Shown here: positions 54,451-64,000 of the stretch, in pieces
Layout: each line of letters begins with the position of its first letter
How positions within the stretch are numbered: the first letter of the stretch is position 1
Source: Thalassovita sp.
GTDB lineage: Bacteria > Bacteroidota > Bacteroidia > Cytophagales > Flammeovirgaceae
Length of the DNA stretch: 64,000 bases
Assembly (NCBI GenBank): GCA_002729595.1
Contig: PBYL01000267.1
Location: forward strand, 1 to 64,000
Direction of reading: 5' to 3'
The notes under the pieces: model-generated
What the model was told of the DNA's origin: nothing
Databases searched by the model: none
The model's input: the letters and a program-made list of their open reading frames with translations, nothing else
Translations under genes and position numbers: made by a program

Positions 54451-56142
54451 CTAGAATAAATCGGTTTTTAAGATAGCGCCGTTGCTAGCATTAGTTACCA
54501 ATGCTCTATATTGACGTAACCAACTTGAGTTTAATTCTTTTTTTATCGGAACAAACTCCGCTTTTCTTTTGGCAATTTCTTCGTCACTCAAATTCACCGA
54601 TAAAATATATTTATCTACATCGATGTGGATTTCGTCTCCATCTTTCACTAATCCGATCATACCACCTTCGGCAGCTTCTGGACTCACATGGCCAATACTT
54701 GCGCCTCTGGTAGCACCACTAAAGCGACCATCGGTAATTAAAGCTACTTTATCGCCTAAGCCCATTCCCATAATTAATGAGGTTGGAGCCAACATCTCTT
54801 GCATACCCGGACCACCTTTAGGACCTTCGTATCGGATAACAACTACATTACCAGCTTTAACTTTACCATTAATAATGCCCTCAATGGCCTCTGGTTGTCC
54901 ATCGAAACAAACGGCAGTGCCTTTAAAAGCCCTATCGCCAGTGATACCAGCAGTTTTGATAACCGCACCTTCTTCTGCCAAGTTACCATACAAAATAGCA
55001 AGCCCGCCTACTTCTGAGTAAGGGTTATCTACTGTGTGGATAATGTTGGTGTCTTTAATGGTGGCATCTTGGATTTTTTCCAAAACGGTTTCTCCTGTAA
55101 TAGTGAGGTTGTCTATCAGAATATCTTTACCTCTTTTCGTCATCTCCTTCATTACAGCATTTACACCACCTGCTTTGTTGATGTCTTCCATATGAACAGT
55201 AGACAAACTAGGAGAGATTTTAGCGATATGAGATACGCCTTTTGAGATGCTATTGATGTCTTCTAGATTGAAGTTTACACCTGCTTCTTTGGCGATAGCT
55301 AGCATGTGCAAAACAGTATTTGTGCTTCCACCCATTGCCATATCTACCGCAAAAGCATTTCTTACTGCATTTTCATTCAAGATGTTTCTTAGCTTGAATT
55401 TTTCTGTTTGCGCTTTGCTTTTGGCAATTTCACAAATTCTTCTGGCAGCTTGTCTGTAAAGTTCTTCTCTTTCTTTGGTAAGAGCCAAGATTGTCCCGTT
55501 ACCCGGAAGTGCAATACCCATTGCTTCCATCAGGGTGTTCATAGAGTTGGCAGTAAACATACCAGAGCAGCTACCTCCACTAGGGCAAGCATTACATTCT
55601 ATATCCAACAACTCCTCGTCTGACATGTTACCAGCTTCGTATTTACCAACAGCTTCAAAAGCAGTCGCAAGGTCTATAGGCACACCGTCTTTCGTATGTC
55701 CTTTTTTCATGGGGCCACCACTTACAAAAATAGTAGGAACATCTACTCTTAAAGCACCCATAATCATTCCCGGAACAATCTTATCGCAGTTAGGAATGGC
55801 AATCATCGCATCGAGTTTATGCGCATTCATTACAGTTTCGATAGAGTTGGCGATAATTTCTCTTGAAGGAAGGGAAAAAAGCATTCCATCGTGCCCCATA
55901 GCAATACCATCATCCACACCGATTGTATTGAATTCGAAAGGAACACAACCATTTGCTTTAATTTCTTCTTTTATAACTTTTGATACTCTGTTTAAAAAAA
56001 AGTGTCCTGGAATAATCTCAATAAATGAATTGGCAACACCGATGAATGGTTTTTCAAAATCTTCGTCTACCAAGCCTGTTGCCCTAAATAATGATCTATG
56101 TGGGGTTCTCTGATGCCCTTTTTTTACTTCATCACTTCTCAT
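54451..56142 (-). CDS. ilvD: Dihydroxy-acid dehydratase
   Basis: The protein has 563 residues, the normal IlvD length. Iron-sulfur ligands are visible in NCDKIVPGM and [20 protein letters not shown], and the C-terminal [19 protein letters not shown] is conserved. It makes the 2-keto acid precursors of valine, isoleucine and leucine. No other ilv or leu gene is in the window, so the gene is separated from its pathway or the rest lies elsewhere on the genome. Confidence 0.97.
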   Translation of the reverse strand: MRSDEVKKGHQRTPHRSLFRATGLVDEDFEKPFIGVANSFIEIIPGHFFLNRVSKVIKEEIKANGCVPFEFNTIGVDDGIAMGHDGMLFSLPSREIIANSIETVMNAHKLDAMIAIPNCDKIVPGMIMGALRVDVPTIFVSGGPMKKGHTKDGVPIDLATAFEAVGKYEAGNMSDEELLDIECNACPSGGSCSGMFTANSMNTLMEAMGIALPGNGTILALTKEREELYRQAARRICEIAKSKAQTEKFKLRNILNENAVRNAFAVDMAMGGSTNTVLHMLAIAKEAGVNFNLEDINSISKGVSHIAKISPSLSTVHMEDINKAGGVNAVMKEMTKRGKDILIDNLTITGETVLEKIQDATIKDTNIIHTVDNPYSEVGGLAILYGNLAEEGAVIKTAGITGDRAFKGTAVCFDGQPEAIEGIINGKVKAGNVVVIRYEGPKGGPGMQEMLAPTSLIMGMGLGDKVALITDGRFSGATRGASIGHVSPEAAEGGMIGLVKDGDEIHIDVDKYILSVNLSDEEIAKRKAEFVPIKKELNSSWLRQYRALVTNASNGAILKTDLF

Positions 56143-56272
56143 AATATATATGCTCTAATTTTATAAATTCTCTTAATTGTTGTATGTGCAATGGAGATAC
56201 AACAACGGAATATGCCTGATGTGTTCGTGCACACTGCTATATTCGCCTCAAAGCTAGCAAAATTTCAAAATT

Positions 56273-57448
56273 CTATTCATTAAAATATAAGGAGAGATCG
56301 GCTTCGTATACGCGCCCTTCTTCATCAGAAGCAAGAATTATCCAAGGTGCATTTGCTGGAAGTGGGTTTTTAGAGCCAGTTACATTGTTGATGTGATTGT
56401 TTTTTGACCAGTTCGTAGTATCAGGAACAATTACAGGCGTAACTTGCTCGATAATGTTTGCTTGAGCAGTATCTATTTTTCCGAAAGTGATATTGGCTAA
56501 GTGTCTGTTTTGCCCATTGTAGATGGTGTAACCATTGAGAATTAATGAGGGCTTGTTTTCTACAGTTAAAATAATAGGTCTGCTTGGTTGCTCCACTTTA
56601 CCGAGATTGCAATAAGGATAATTACTCCATTTTCCATCTGCTGTTCTCACTCGCAACACAAATTGTGGTCCGCCAACTTCATCTACGCTATTTTTTGTAG
56701 TGAGCCAGAGAGTTCCATCTTTAGATAATGCTGTGTTTAAATGATCGTCTGCGGTATTATTTCCACTTTCTATTATAGTTTCTTTCTCCCAATCATTAAA
56801 AGCATTTCCGTTATTGTGGATGCGTATTTTTACAGCTTCATTTATTTGATCAGACCAGATTACGCCAACGCCTTCTGGCAAGGAGGTAATCGTGCAAATA
56901 TCATCTTTGCCAATTCCTTCTGCTAAAGTGAAAGGGCCAGACCATTTTTTTAGCCCTTTGTTAGATGCCCAAACAGAAACTTTATCTCCTGCAACAGCAG
57001 CAAGCCAGCCATTCCCATTTTTATCTAAAGTGATGGTTGCTGTTTCTACGCTTTCTTTTTCAGTAAGTGAGAAGGTAGCTAATTTCTCCGCAGACCATTT
57101 TTTGTTTTTCTCTAGTCGGAAAACTACCAGTTGCTGAGCTTCTACACCCACAGCGATCAAGTTGTGATCATCCACATAAACGTCTGCTCGACCGGGAACT
57201 CCTTTTAGCTTTTCGTGAATCTCTACGTGCTCGACCCAACCATTTTCGGTACGTTGCCAGAGTGATGGACCTGTGCTTTTGGGTAATATTGCCCACCAGC
57301 AATTATCCATATACCACAACTTAGATTGCGGTTTATCTGCTGTTGGGTTCGGGTAATCCACCTGAAAAACTGCTTGGCTCAATTGATTTTGAGCAAAAAG
57401 TAATTGCTGAGATAAAATGAATCCTAGTAAGAGAAATATAACTTTCAT
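56273..57448 (-). CDS. Secreted beta-propeller-like protein of unknown function
   Basis: From the ATG at 57448 the protein has 391 residues. An upstream frame to 57484 would add 12. The signal peptide ends around LLFAQN. The mature part has repeated strands with W and D/N turns such as GNGWLAAVAGDKVSVW, LPEGVGVIWSDQ and DGTLWLTTKNS, suggesting a sialidase-like or BNR-type propeller. No catalytic Asp boxes are clear. The function is unknown. Confidence 0.75.
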   Translation of the reverse strand: MKVIFLLLGFILSQQLLFAQNQLSQAVFQVDYPNPTADKPQSKLWYMDNCWWAILPKSTGPSLWQRTENGWVEHVEIHEKLKGVPGRADVYVDDHNLIAVGVEAQQLVVFRLEKNKKWSAEKLATFSLTEKESVETATITLDKNGNGWLAAVAGDKVSVWASNKGLKKWSGPFTLAEGIGKDDICTITSLPEGVGVIWSDQINEAVKIRIHNNGNAFNDWEKETIIESGNNTADDHLNTALSKDGTLWLTTKNSVDEVGGPQFVLRVRTADGKWSNYPYCNLGKVEQPSRPIILTVENKPSLILNGYTIYNGQNRHLANITFGKIDTAQANIIEQVTPVIVPDTTNWSKNNHINNVTGSKNPLPANAPWIILASDEEGRVYEADLSLYFNE

Positions 57449-57621
57449 GCTGCCGATTGATAAAGATGGCAACGTTACTAACATTTATCTTAAAAAGGCA
57501 GAAGATTATTTTAGTATTCTATTAATTTATGATGAACAATTTTAGAATAGGCATATAATTCAAATGATCGAACATGTTTTGATGCTCGATAATGAATTAA
57601 ATATGCCCAATTGATTATTAC

Positions 57622-58218
57622 CTATGCATTTACTGTTTGGGTAGCTTTTTTGAGTTTTCTTCTATAGTAGATGGCCAAAAAAGTAGGCACTAAAGCAATG
57701 AGCAGACCTATACCCAAACCTTTAAGTAAAAACATGTTGGTGAAATTCAATGAAATATCATGTCTGTGGTTATGTATCTCCACGATTTTTCCATCTTTAA
57801 ATTTAAATACATTGATAATGGGAATGGTATGTTCACCAACCATAAATTTAGCCATTAAGCTTTCTGGTTTGTAGGTCCAGTACCACCTTGTAGCCACTCT
57901 ATCACCATCTGCAATTTGATAATCGATAAAACCAGTCATGGTACCACCATCCCAAAAACGATCGGCGACCTCTTTCTGAGAAATAGCTTTTTCGACTTCA
58001 GCTTCTTGATCGGGAGTATCTCCTATATCTCTGCGTGTATATTCTTCGGCTACATATTTCGAATAATTTTCTGTGCGGTTATTAAACCAAAGGTCTTCGT
58101 AGAAATTCTTGGCTATTTCTTTATTAATTTCCTCCTGAGACGTTTCATTTGTCAATGAATCTGTTTGTGCAAATAATATTTGAGGGATAGCAAATAATAG
58201 TAAGAATGCTGTTTTCAT
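57622..58218 (-). CDS. SnoaL/NTF2-like protein with signal peptide and C-terminal membrane anchor
   Basis: The protein has 198 residues. A signal peptide (about 1-18) is followed by an NTF2-like domain (NKEIAKNFYEDLWFNNRTENY, GTMTGFIDYQIADGDRVATRW). A hydrophobic helix at about 169-187 and a basic tail form a C-terminal anchor. The domain matches ester-cyclase-like SnoaL proteins, as does the lipoprotein at 44622. The ligand is unknown. Confidence 0.8.
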   Translation of the reverse strand: MKTAFLLLFAIPQILFAQTDSLTNETSQEEINKEIAKNFYEDLWFNNRTENYSKYVAEEYTRRDIGDTPDQEAEVEKAISQKEVADRFWDGGTMTGFIDYQIADGDRVATRWYWTYKPESLMAKFMVGEHTIPIINVFKFKDGKIVEIHNHRHDISLNFTNMFLLKGLGIGLLIALVPTFLAIYYRRKLKKATQTVNA

Positions 58219-58476
58219 TTCAAAAAATTTAAAGGGTATAAAAATCTATCGTGTTTGTTATGAGCTGTTGGTAGATAGCTGGTTTCAGATATAGATTCTT
58301 AGTATAGGTAATGTAGGAGTTTGATATACGTAAATGTATTTCTTAAATTAAATTTATTTGAGATCAATTCAAAGGTGAGGGAAGTTTTTCTTGGTGATAA
58401 TAAGTGGTCTACAGGCTTTGGAGTGAGTTTTTAATGATAAATAAATAACTCAATCAAGATTTAGATTGAAAACAAT

Positions 58477-58845
58477 ATGAAAAGAGTCATTTTACTTTCT
58501 ATTATAGTTTTATGGATGCTTGTGGAAAAACTCTCAGCCCAAAGCCAAGATACGCTTGCTTATCCTTATAAGATTACAGGACATATTTATGATGAGCTAG
58601 GTAATGCAATGCCTGGTGTAAGTATTGTTAGCAAAGGAGATGGGAACCATCAATTATCTGATTTTGAAGGGAAGTACCATGCAACTATCTATAATTCAAA
58701 TACAATTATTTATTTCATGGTTTTTAACTATTCAAATGTTGAATATATTCCAGATGGGAGGACTGAAATTGATATTACGCTTATTTCTGAAAAGAAAAGT
58801 TGGCTCAAAAAAAAGTGGTTGGGTTTAAAGCATATGTTTCACTAA
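58477..58845 (+). CDS. Small secreted carboxypeptidase-regulatory-like domain protein
   Basis: The protein has 122 residues. A signal peptide (about 1-21, KLSAQSQ) is followed by a single CarboxypepD_reg-like domain (ITGHIYDELGNAMPGVSIVS, DFEGKYHATIYNSN, TEIDITLISEKKSWLKKKW). The same domain opens the TonB receptor at 36264, but here the plug and barrel are absent. It is either a stand-alone partner or a remnant of a receptor. It sits alone between convergent and divergent genes. Confidence 0.75.
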   Translation: MKRVILLSIIVLWMLVEKLSAQSQDTLAYPYKITGHIYDELGNAMPGVSIVSKGDGNHQLSDFEGKYHATIYNSNTIIYFMVFNYSNVEYIPDGRTEIDITLISEKKSWLKKKWLGLKHMFH

Positions 58846-58879
58846 AGTAGAAATGCCTTTTCATCCTAAAACTTCTAAA

Positions 58880-59347
58880 TCACTGATATTCTTTCTCTAT
58901 CGCTACATTTTTATCTTTTCGATGATTTTCGAACATCTCAATAGCGGATTTGAGTAAGCCAATCATTCCAATACCTAATATGATTATTCCACTAGAAAGT
59001 TCTTTAAGCCTGCTGTCGGTGGTGCTAAAATATCCGATTAGTCCATTTACTATTATAAAGAGTGTCATCAATGAAATAGCGATAATTGCAATTTTTCCTT
59101 TTTTAGGGTTTTCCCAAATCTTTCTAGATAATTTGTTTTGCGTTTTTGTGGTGTCTTGAAGCGTTGAGAAGCTAATGCCCAAACCCATGAAAACGAGAAC
59201 ATTATTGATGTCTTTAAAAAGTAGATCGCTGGTTTCTGGTTTTAAACCGAGTCCATAAGTGTATGGTCTAAAAGCATAGAAAAGGGCAATCAACATTAAT
59301 GGATATTGCAGATAGCTAATGTATTGAAAAATTTGCTTCGTTTTCAT
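58880..59347 (-). CDS. Hypothetical membrane protein
   Basis: The protein has 155 residues and three to four membrane helices: about 12-28, 48-62, 87-107 and 118-138. I do not recognise a family. A charged tail (FENHRKDKNVAIEKEYQ) lies at the C-terminus. Confidence 0.65.
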   Translation of the reverse strand: MKTKQIFQYISYLQYPLMLIALFYAFRPYTYGLGLKPETSDLLFKDINNVLVFMGLGISFSTLQDTTKTQNKLSRKIWENPKKGKIAIIAISLMTLFIIVNGLIGYFSTTDSRLKELSSGIIILGIGMIGLLKSAIEMFENHRKDKNVAIEKEYQ

Positions 59348-59474
59348 AAAAGATGTGGATATAGTCTTTCAAGCTTATTAGGGTAAGTGCAAATGTTATT
59401 GGTTGATAGGTATGTTGATTAATAAATTTACAACTTGTTGAGGAGATTGCAATTAACTTCATCCAAAACCTGAT

Positions 59475-60221
59475 TCATTTTATTTCAATTAAATCTTTTT
59501 GTGTATTTAAGGTTTCTTTTGTTAGATAGCCATTTTCAGGATTGATAGAAGTCAGTACAATTTCTCTTGTTTTAATATAAGTTGTATCTCTGGTTTCAAT
59601 ATCATTTACATGGCCAACTTCATTTATAAGTTGAAAGGAAAGAGAATCGGCTTGTATTACTTTGGTATTCCAAAAGTCTTCCGCATCGCCTCCTAAAGAA
59701 AACAGCGTAAAGCTTGAAGTTGGAGTGTAATCTTTCTTACTAAAGGTAAAAAGATGAATTGCTTGTTTGTAATCATAAGTATCAGTAAAAGCAATTACAT
59801 CAATCTTTTCATTTGAAAATACTCGGCATAAAGGTTTTAAGTAATACGCCATTTCGAATTGGATGCTGTCAGTAGTAAATGATTCATATAACCAAGCAAA
59901 CTCATTTCTATCAATTGTATCATCGTATGGTAAATTACTCTTTATAATTTCATACAAACTATCAGCTTCTAAACAACCAGTTGTAAGAGTTTGTAAATAG
60001 GTATTATACAAGTTTATCGGAGAAGCTTGCTTGGTTTTGATGGTATCATGTTTATGAGTTACTAATTCAGTTTCAGTTTTAGCGATGGTATCTTTCTTAA
60101 CAGAAACATTAGTTCGATCGACCTCTTTTTCAGCATGCTTATTACAGCTACAGATAATAAAAAATGATAAGTGAATTAATAGGTGTTTTATGTTTTTGAA
60201 TTGGGAGTAATAATCTATCAT
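59475..60221 (-). CDS. Hypothetical lipoprotein
   Basis: The protein has 248 residues. The N-terminus ends in FFIICSC, a weak lipobox, suggesting a membrane-anchored exported protein. The mature domain alternates helices and strands (CLEADSLYEIIKSNLPYDDT, VFSNEKIDVIAFTDTYDYKQ). I do not recognise a family. It stands alone. Confidence 0.65.
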   Translation of the reverse strand: MIDYYSQFKNIKHLLIHLSFFIICSCNKHAEKEVDRTNVSVKKDTIAKTETELVTHKHDTIKTKQASPINLYNTYLQTLTTGCLEADSLYEIIKSNLPYDDTIDRNEFAWLYESFTTDSIQFEMAYYLKPLCRVFSNEKIDVIAFTDTYDYKQAIHLFTFSKKDYTPTSSFTLFSLGGDAEDFWNTKVIQADSLSFQLINEVGHVNDIETRDTTYIKTREIVLTSINPENGYLTKETLNTQKDLIEIK

Positions 60222-60278
60222 ATAGTTTATAATTGCTCTGGCTAATGGTTTTAACCTTAACGATAGTTAGTGTTTACC

Positions 60279-60680
60279 TTATTCAAAACCTTCTGCTAAC
60301 TCTTTTAAAACTTGAATTGCTTTTTCGGCATCTTGCTTATCTACAAAAATATGGTCGTGATAGTAGCCGGCAATTACATTGCAACTGATGTGATGCTTGG
60401 CTAATGCAGTAGAGAAGGCAGCGGTTAAGCCAACAGCTTCTAGCGAAGAGTGAATGCTTAGAGTAATCCAAGAAGCAATATATTCATACTTCAGGTTTAA
60501 CTCATCTGCAATCTTTTTATCAATCACTATGGTAATGCCTTCAGCTTCTTTAAACTCACAAATGGTTTGGGTTCTATCAATATTATTCAGGTTTTGAACT
60601 GTTGCAAATACATATTCACCCTCATTGAGTTTAGGTGTCATTCCTTTTACAAGTGTTGATATATTTGTTTCTCCTGCCAT
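60279..60680 (-). CDS. ACT-domain protein
   Basis: The protein has 133 residues. The fold matches paired ACT-like domains of the ACT_7/DUF2241 type, with KLNEGEYVFATVQNL at the start and SLEAVGLTAAFSTALAKHHI plus CNVIAGYYHDHIFV in the second half. ACT domains bind amino acids, and this class is uncharacterised. It starts 7 bp after the DUF6090-like gene on the same strand, suggesting co-transcription. Confidence 0.88.
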   Translation of the reverse strand: MAGETNISTLVKGMTPKLNEGEYVFATVQNLNNIDRTQTICEFKEAEGITIVIDKKIADELNLKYEYIASWITLSIHSSLEAVGLTAAFSTALAKHHISCNVIAGYYHDHIFVDKQDAEKAIQVLKELAEGFE

Positions 60681-60687
60681 TTTGAAG

Positions 60688-61359
60688 CTAATTATCTGAT
60701 TTTGATTTTAAATCATTTTTTATGATCTCCATAAGATTTTCGACTTGGTCAATCTTTAATGCTTTGAGATTTGACCTATACCACATCATTTGGGTAGTAA
60801 CTGTTTCTATGAAAGCATCATCATTTAATTTCTCTTCTATCAATACAGGATTAAATAAATAGGTAGTGTCGATAGGAATTTCATCTAGCGTGATCATCAG
60901 GTGGTTTTCCACATAATTCTTGTGGTTTTCAGATATCTCTTTAGAATAGGCATATCCTCGTTCATAATATTTTACCAAGTTATAGCGCAGAGAATCATTT
61001 GATATTAGGTTTAGGCTACCGCTAAATTTGAGTGCACTGTATTCTGTGTTAAAATCGTAATGAACGTATTCTTGGGCTAAATAAAAATACAAAGAGTCTA
61101 AATCGCTTCTATTACCATTAAATATGATGTCGTTTAGTTTGGCTCTTTTTGTAGTGAAAACATTCTTGTTCTTTATAAGAAAAGTTTTTTCAGTTTCTAA
61201 ATCAGACAATAACCTTTTTAAAGAGCTAATTTCACTGTTTTTTGTCTTCCTATCTTCATTATAATTATTCAGTTGAAAGGCTATAAATATACCTATTGTT
61301 ACAATTGTTATCTCTCCTAAGAAGTAGACAACAGACTTAATTATCTTTTTTTTATTCAA
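60688..61359 (-). CDS. DUF6090-like membrane-anchored protein
   Basis: The protein has 223 residues. The start is TTG at 61359, with no nearby ATG. A single membrane helix (about 10-30) precedes a long helical domain with coiled-coil character (EDRKTKNSEISSLKRLLSDL). The IGIFIAFQLNNYNEDRK pattern after the helix is typical of the Bacteroidota DUF6090 family. The function is unknown. Confidence 0.75.
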   Translation of the reverse strand: MNKKKIIKSVVYFLGEITIVTIGIFIAFQLNNYNEDRKTKNSEISSLKRLLSDLETEKTFLIKNKNVFTTKRAKLNDIIFNGNRSDLDSLYFYLAQEYVHYDFNTEYSALKFSGSLNLISNDSLRYNLVKYYERGYAYSKEISENHKNYVENHLMITLDEIPIDTTYLFNPVLIEEKLNDDAFIETVTTQMMWYRSNLKALKIDQVENLMEIIKNDLKSKSDN

Positions 61360-61506
61360 TCTTTATGATGTCTCAGAATAAATCCCGACAGCGATGCCGT
61401 TTAGTTGTAATTACTATAGCCCTAAATTAGTAAATTACAGCTAAACAACTGTTACTCGCTAGACATGGAAAATTGCTGAGAGACTAAGAGAGGTTGTTCT
61501 TCACCT

Positions 61507-62046
61507 TTAAGCCTCTCCGTTAACCATAAAGTTAAGACATTGATTAGTGCTTAAATTGATAGTTAAGTTGAAGTAACAATTGCCACCATCTTTAACCATA
61601 ATTATCTCTTTGTTCCAATCGTTTCGAGGAGTAGAGCAAAAGCAATTTACCCAAACCTCCTTTTCGCCTTTGTTGTTTAAAGTTGCTATGTATTGTCTCT
61701 TGTAATTAGGGAGGTTAATTACATAGTCTTCCGTTTTAAAGTTATGAGTTGGGTGTTTTGCTTTAAGTTGCTCTAGTTTTTTCTCCTGTTCAATATTGTA
61801 TTTCGATAAACATGCACTCAATAGACTATCAATCTCGGCTAATTCTTGGGTTGATAATACTGCTGGTTGCTCATTTTTAACAGCCCAATTATTTGAGGAA
61901 TCTAAAGGTATAATGGCTATATCAGACATATCTATGGCAATGGAATCTGGTAAGTCTTTTTGCTTTTTATTATCACTTATTTGAGTTTGTTCCTGTGAAC
62001 ATGCTGCCAGTAAGAATAAAAAATTCATTGTGAATATGTATTTCAT
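61507..62046 (-). CDS. Hypothetical lipoprotein
   Basis: From the ATG at 62046 the protein has 179 residues. An upstream start at 62067 would overlap the next gene. The lipobox FLLAAC lies near residue 15. The mature part is helical and then beta (LSACLSKYNIEQEKKLEQLK, QYIATLNNKGEKEVWVNCFC). I do not recognise a family. It lies 17 bp after the aldo/keto reductase gene, so the two may be co-transcribed. Confidence 0.7.
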   Translation of the reverse strand: MKYIFTMNFLFLLAACSQEQTQISDNKKQKDLPDSIAIDMSDIAIIPLDSSNNWAVKNEQPAVLSTQELAEIDSLLSACLSKYNIEQEKKLEQLKAKHPTHNFKTEDYVINLPNYKRQYIATLNNKGEKEVWVNCFCSTPRNDWNKEIIMVKDGGNCYFNLTINLSTNQCLNFMVNGEA

Positions 62047-62063
62047 ACTTGTTGTTAATTTGC

Positions 62064-63020
62064 TCAATACCTTTCTCCAACCGTTTTTGTAGGCATATGT
62101 TTTTCTATTGTTGCCAAATCGTCTTCGGTTAATTCCACATTATAAGCACCCAAATTTTCTTCTAGGCGGTGAATTTTTCTGGTTCCAGGAATGGTGGTGA
62201 TTTCATCATTTTGGCTTAACACCCATGCAAGTGCAATTTGAGCTTTGGTAACTCCTTTGATTTGTGCGATCTGATCGACCACCTCTACAAACTGTAGGTT
62301 TTTTTGGATTGCCTCATCAGTAAATCGCGGGTTGTTTAACCTAAAATCTCCTTTTTCTAAATCTGCCCGACTCTTAATAGCTCCAGTTAAGAAACCTCTT
62401 CCAAGTGGACTGTAGGCAACGAATGTAATTCCAAGTTCTTTGCAAACCTCAAAAAGTGCTTTTTCTGGCTCGCGGCTCCACAAAGAATATTCTGTTTGAA
62501 GGGCTGTAATCGGATGCACAGCATGCGCACGACGCAATGTTTCTGGGTCTACCTCAGATAAACCAATGTATTTAACCTTGCCTTGTTTTACCAGTTCAGC
62601 CATAGTGCCTACAATTTCTTCAATCTCTACATTCGGGTCTTTTCTATGCATGTAATACAGGTCTATGGCTTCTATTCCCAAGTTCTGTAGGCTTTGGTCG
62701 CATGCTTTTTTAATGTATTCTGGTTTTCCATTTACTCCAAGAAACTCACCATTTGGCCCTCGCATTACCGCAAATTTGGTGGCTAAGTTTATATCGTTCC
62801 AACGACCTTTAAATGCTTTTCCCAGTAACTTTTCATTGGCTCCGCTTCCATACATATCTGCTGTATCGAAGAAGTTCACGCCCAAATCAATGGCTTTGTG
62901 TAGGGTATTGATAGACTCAGTTTCATTAAAAGAGCCATAGAATTCAGACATGCCCATGCAGCCTAATCCAATTCGATTGATGTTGAGATTACTATTTCCG
63001 AGTGTTGTTGATTGTTTCAT
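62064..63020 (-). CDS. Aldo/keto reductase
   Basis: The protein has 318 residues. The AKR barrel signature is complete: GLGCMGMSEFYG, the catalytic Asp and Tyr in FDTADMYGSGANEK, His in LYYMHRKDPN, and the late TTIPGTRKIHRLEEN. It resembles YajO/pyridoxal-reductase-like enzymes using NADPH. The substrate is unknown. Confidence 0.93.
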   Translation of the reverse strand: MKQSTTLGNSNLNINRIGLGCMGMSEFYGSFNETESINTLHKAIDLGVNFFDTADMYGSGANEKLLGKAFKGRWNDINLATKFAVMRGPNGEFLGVNGKPEYIKKACDQSLQNLGIEAIDLYYMHRKDPNVEIEEIVGTMAELVKQGKVKYIGLSEVDPETLRRAHAVHPITALQTEYSLWSREPEKALFEVCKELGITFVAYSPLGRGFLTGAIKSRADLEKGDFRLNNPRFTDEAIQKNLQFVEVVDQIAQIKGVTKAQIALAWVLSQNDEITTIPGTRKIHRLEENLGAYNVELTEDDLATIEKHMPTKTVGERY

Positions 63021-63118
63021 GATCTTATCTTCTTTTGATTGGAAATGCTTTTAGGATGCCAAAACAGCAATTAATTGTATAACAATTCTTTCGATGTTTG
63101 TTCCCTCTTACTAGTTAA

Positions 63119-63475
63119 TTATTTCTGTTTCCAATACCAAAAACCAAAGATCAACAAAAAGGCAATTTCTATCGCCAGCCACAACAATTGTTTGGTAAAT
63201 ATGCCATCCATTACTAATCCGAGTAGTCTAGCTAATACAATGCCCAAGGTTAAAGCCGAAAGCAATGCGGAGACGCTTAATTGCCACGGGCTTAGTTGAT
63301 GATGAAAAATGAATAATATGCCCAAACCAATTACCAATCCCCACATTACTCTCTTTTCAATCATCTGATACGGGTCTGATGGCATGGGTTGAGAGCTCAT
63401 CAAATCAGGTTTATACGCCAAAACAAACCCTGCGATAAGCAAAATAACTCCTAATATTTTGAGCAATATATTCAT
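63119..63475 (-). CDS. Hypothetical small membrane protein
   Basis: From the ATG at 63475 the protein has 118 residues. An upstream TTG/ATG would overlap the HAD gene. Four hydrophobic segments are likely: about 4-22, 46-62, 68-86 and 98-113. No family is recognised. It follows the HAD gene by 16 bp. Confidence 0.65.
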   Translation of the reverse strand: MNILLKILGVILLIAGFVLAYKPDLMSSQPMPSDPYQMIEKRVMWGLVIGLGILFIFHHQLSPWQLSVSALLSALTLGIVLARLLGLVMDGIFTKQLLWLAIEIAFLLIFGFWYWKQK

Positions 63476-63491
63476 AGTTGAGGGCTTGTAT

Positions 63492-64000
63492 CTAAACAAT
63501 ATCTTTAAGTTCATTAAAACTATTGATGATGTAATTTGGCTTTTGCTTCTTTAATTCAGCTTCAGTGTTGTTTCCATACGTTACACCACAGGTATCTACA
63601 AAAGCTCTTTGTCCCATTTCTATATCGAAAACAGTATCACCAATAACCAAACATTCTTTCGGGTTGTAGTTAAACTTATCCATAATCAAGTTAACAATAT
63701 CAGGCGCAGGCTTTTTGTTTTTTGCATCTTCTTCACCTCCGATAAATGTAAATAGCTCATATACATTTTGCTTTTGAAGTATCTTGATTAATGCCTCTCT
63801 TCCTTTACTTGAGGCAACCGCTAAGTTAATCCCTTTTCCATGGAAAAAGGCTAAGGTTTCTTTTACACCCTCAAAAAGTGAAATGGTATCTATTGCAATA
63901 TCATTGTAGTGCTTGCGGTAGATAATGGTTGCTTCCTGAATCGCTTTTTCATCTAGCGAAAAAGCTTTTTCAAAAGTCGATTTTAAAGGTAAACCAATCA
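63492..64000 (-). CDS. HAD-family phosphatase (phosphoglycolate-phosphatase-like), 5' end beyond the window
   Basis: The minus frame is open from the right edge to the stop at 63492. Visible motifs are VASSKGREALIKIL (motif 2), NKKPAPDIVNLIMDKF (Lys) and CLVIGDTVFDIEMGQRA (Asp pair). The nucleophile DxD motif lies outside. A short ORF starting at 63689 is an internal piece of this gene. The substrate is unknown. The previous HAD gene in the window is at 49180. Confidence 0.85.
   Translation of the reverse strand, partial: IGLPLKSTFEKAFSLDEKAIQEATIIYRKHYNDIAIDTISLFEGVKETLAFFHGKGINLAVASSKGREALIKILQKQNVYELFTFIGGEEDAKNKKPAPDIVNLIMDKFNYNPKECLVIGDTVFDIEMGQRAFVDTCGVTYGNNTEAELKKQKPNYIINSFNELKDIV

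Overview
The window is AT-rich DNA from a member of the Bacteroidota, most likely a Cytophagales-type marine or gliding bacterium. The evidence is many short-signal lipoproteins, a TonB receptor with a carboxypeptidase-like N-terminal domain, DUF4270 and Kelch lipoproteins, DUF4199 and DUF6090 proteins, and a general lack of strong Shine-Dalgarno sequences. No tRNA, rRNA, insertion sequence or CRISPR array was seen. The species cannot be fixed from the sequence alone.

Region 1 (1-14.3 kb) is a vitamin B12 island. cobN (cut by the left edge, TTG start) and a His-rich cobW-type G3E GTPase lie on the minus strand. A SUKH-like gene follows. Then, on the plus strand, come a substrate-binding lipoprotein, a clear cobalamin riboswitch, and an operon of a second binding lipoprotein, a BtuC-type permease and a BtuD-type ATPase. 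Next is a chelatase AAA+ gene (ChlI-like) whose reading frame joins a VWA domain (ChlD-like) across an A10 tract with a dnaX-type A_AAA_AAG slippery site. cobC, cobS and cobT, for lower-ligand assembly, lie on the minus strand.

Region 2 (14.4-30.1 kb) starts with a NACHT NTPase/formylglycine-generating-enzyme-fold protein. Its C-terminus has the residue pattern and codon pattern of a diversity-generating-retroelement variable region. A strongly terminated convergent 43-codon ORF follows. Then come a chemotaxis cluster (STAS, cheY, cheA, cheW, mcp, then cheR, cheB) and a co-directional run of subtilase, small acidic protein, TPR histidine kinase, LuxR-type response regulator, AraC regulator and SRPBCC protein.

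Region 3 (30.5-39.5 kb) holds surface and envelope genes: a CBU_0592-like membrane protein, DUF4270 and Kelch lipoproteins, a YHYH/MORN/SCO1 operon, a TonB-dependent receptor and a PAS-LuxR regulator.

Region 4 (39.5-44.4 kb) is a complete replicon-maintenance module. It has a Rep_3-type initiator (minus), an iteron origin of about 650 bp, parA, parB and a Bro-N gene. The iterons form five pairs about 31 bp apart and then six copies every 21-22 bp. The window therefore comes from a plasmid, megaplasmid or chromid that also carries B12, chemotaxis and ilvD genes.

Region 5 (44.5-64 kb) is a mixed set of small metabolic and stress genes: SnoaL-like cyclases, NAD-dependent epimerases, homocysteine S-methyltransferase, GNAT, HAD, VOC, methyltransferase, LysE, SRPBCC, ilvD, aldo/keto reductase, ACT protein and several unknown membrane or lipoproteins. 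It ends in a HAD gene cut by the right edge. A two-hairpin intergenic repeat occurs three times in the window (2.6, 11.6 and 51.7 kb).
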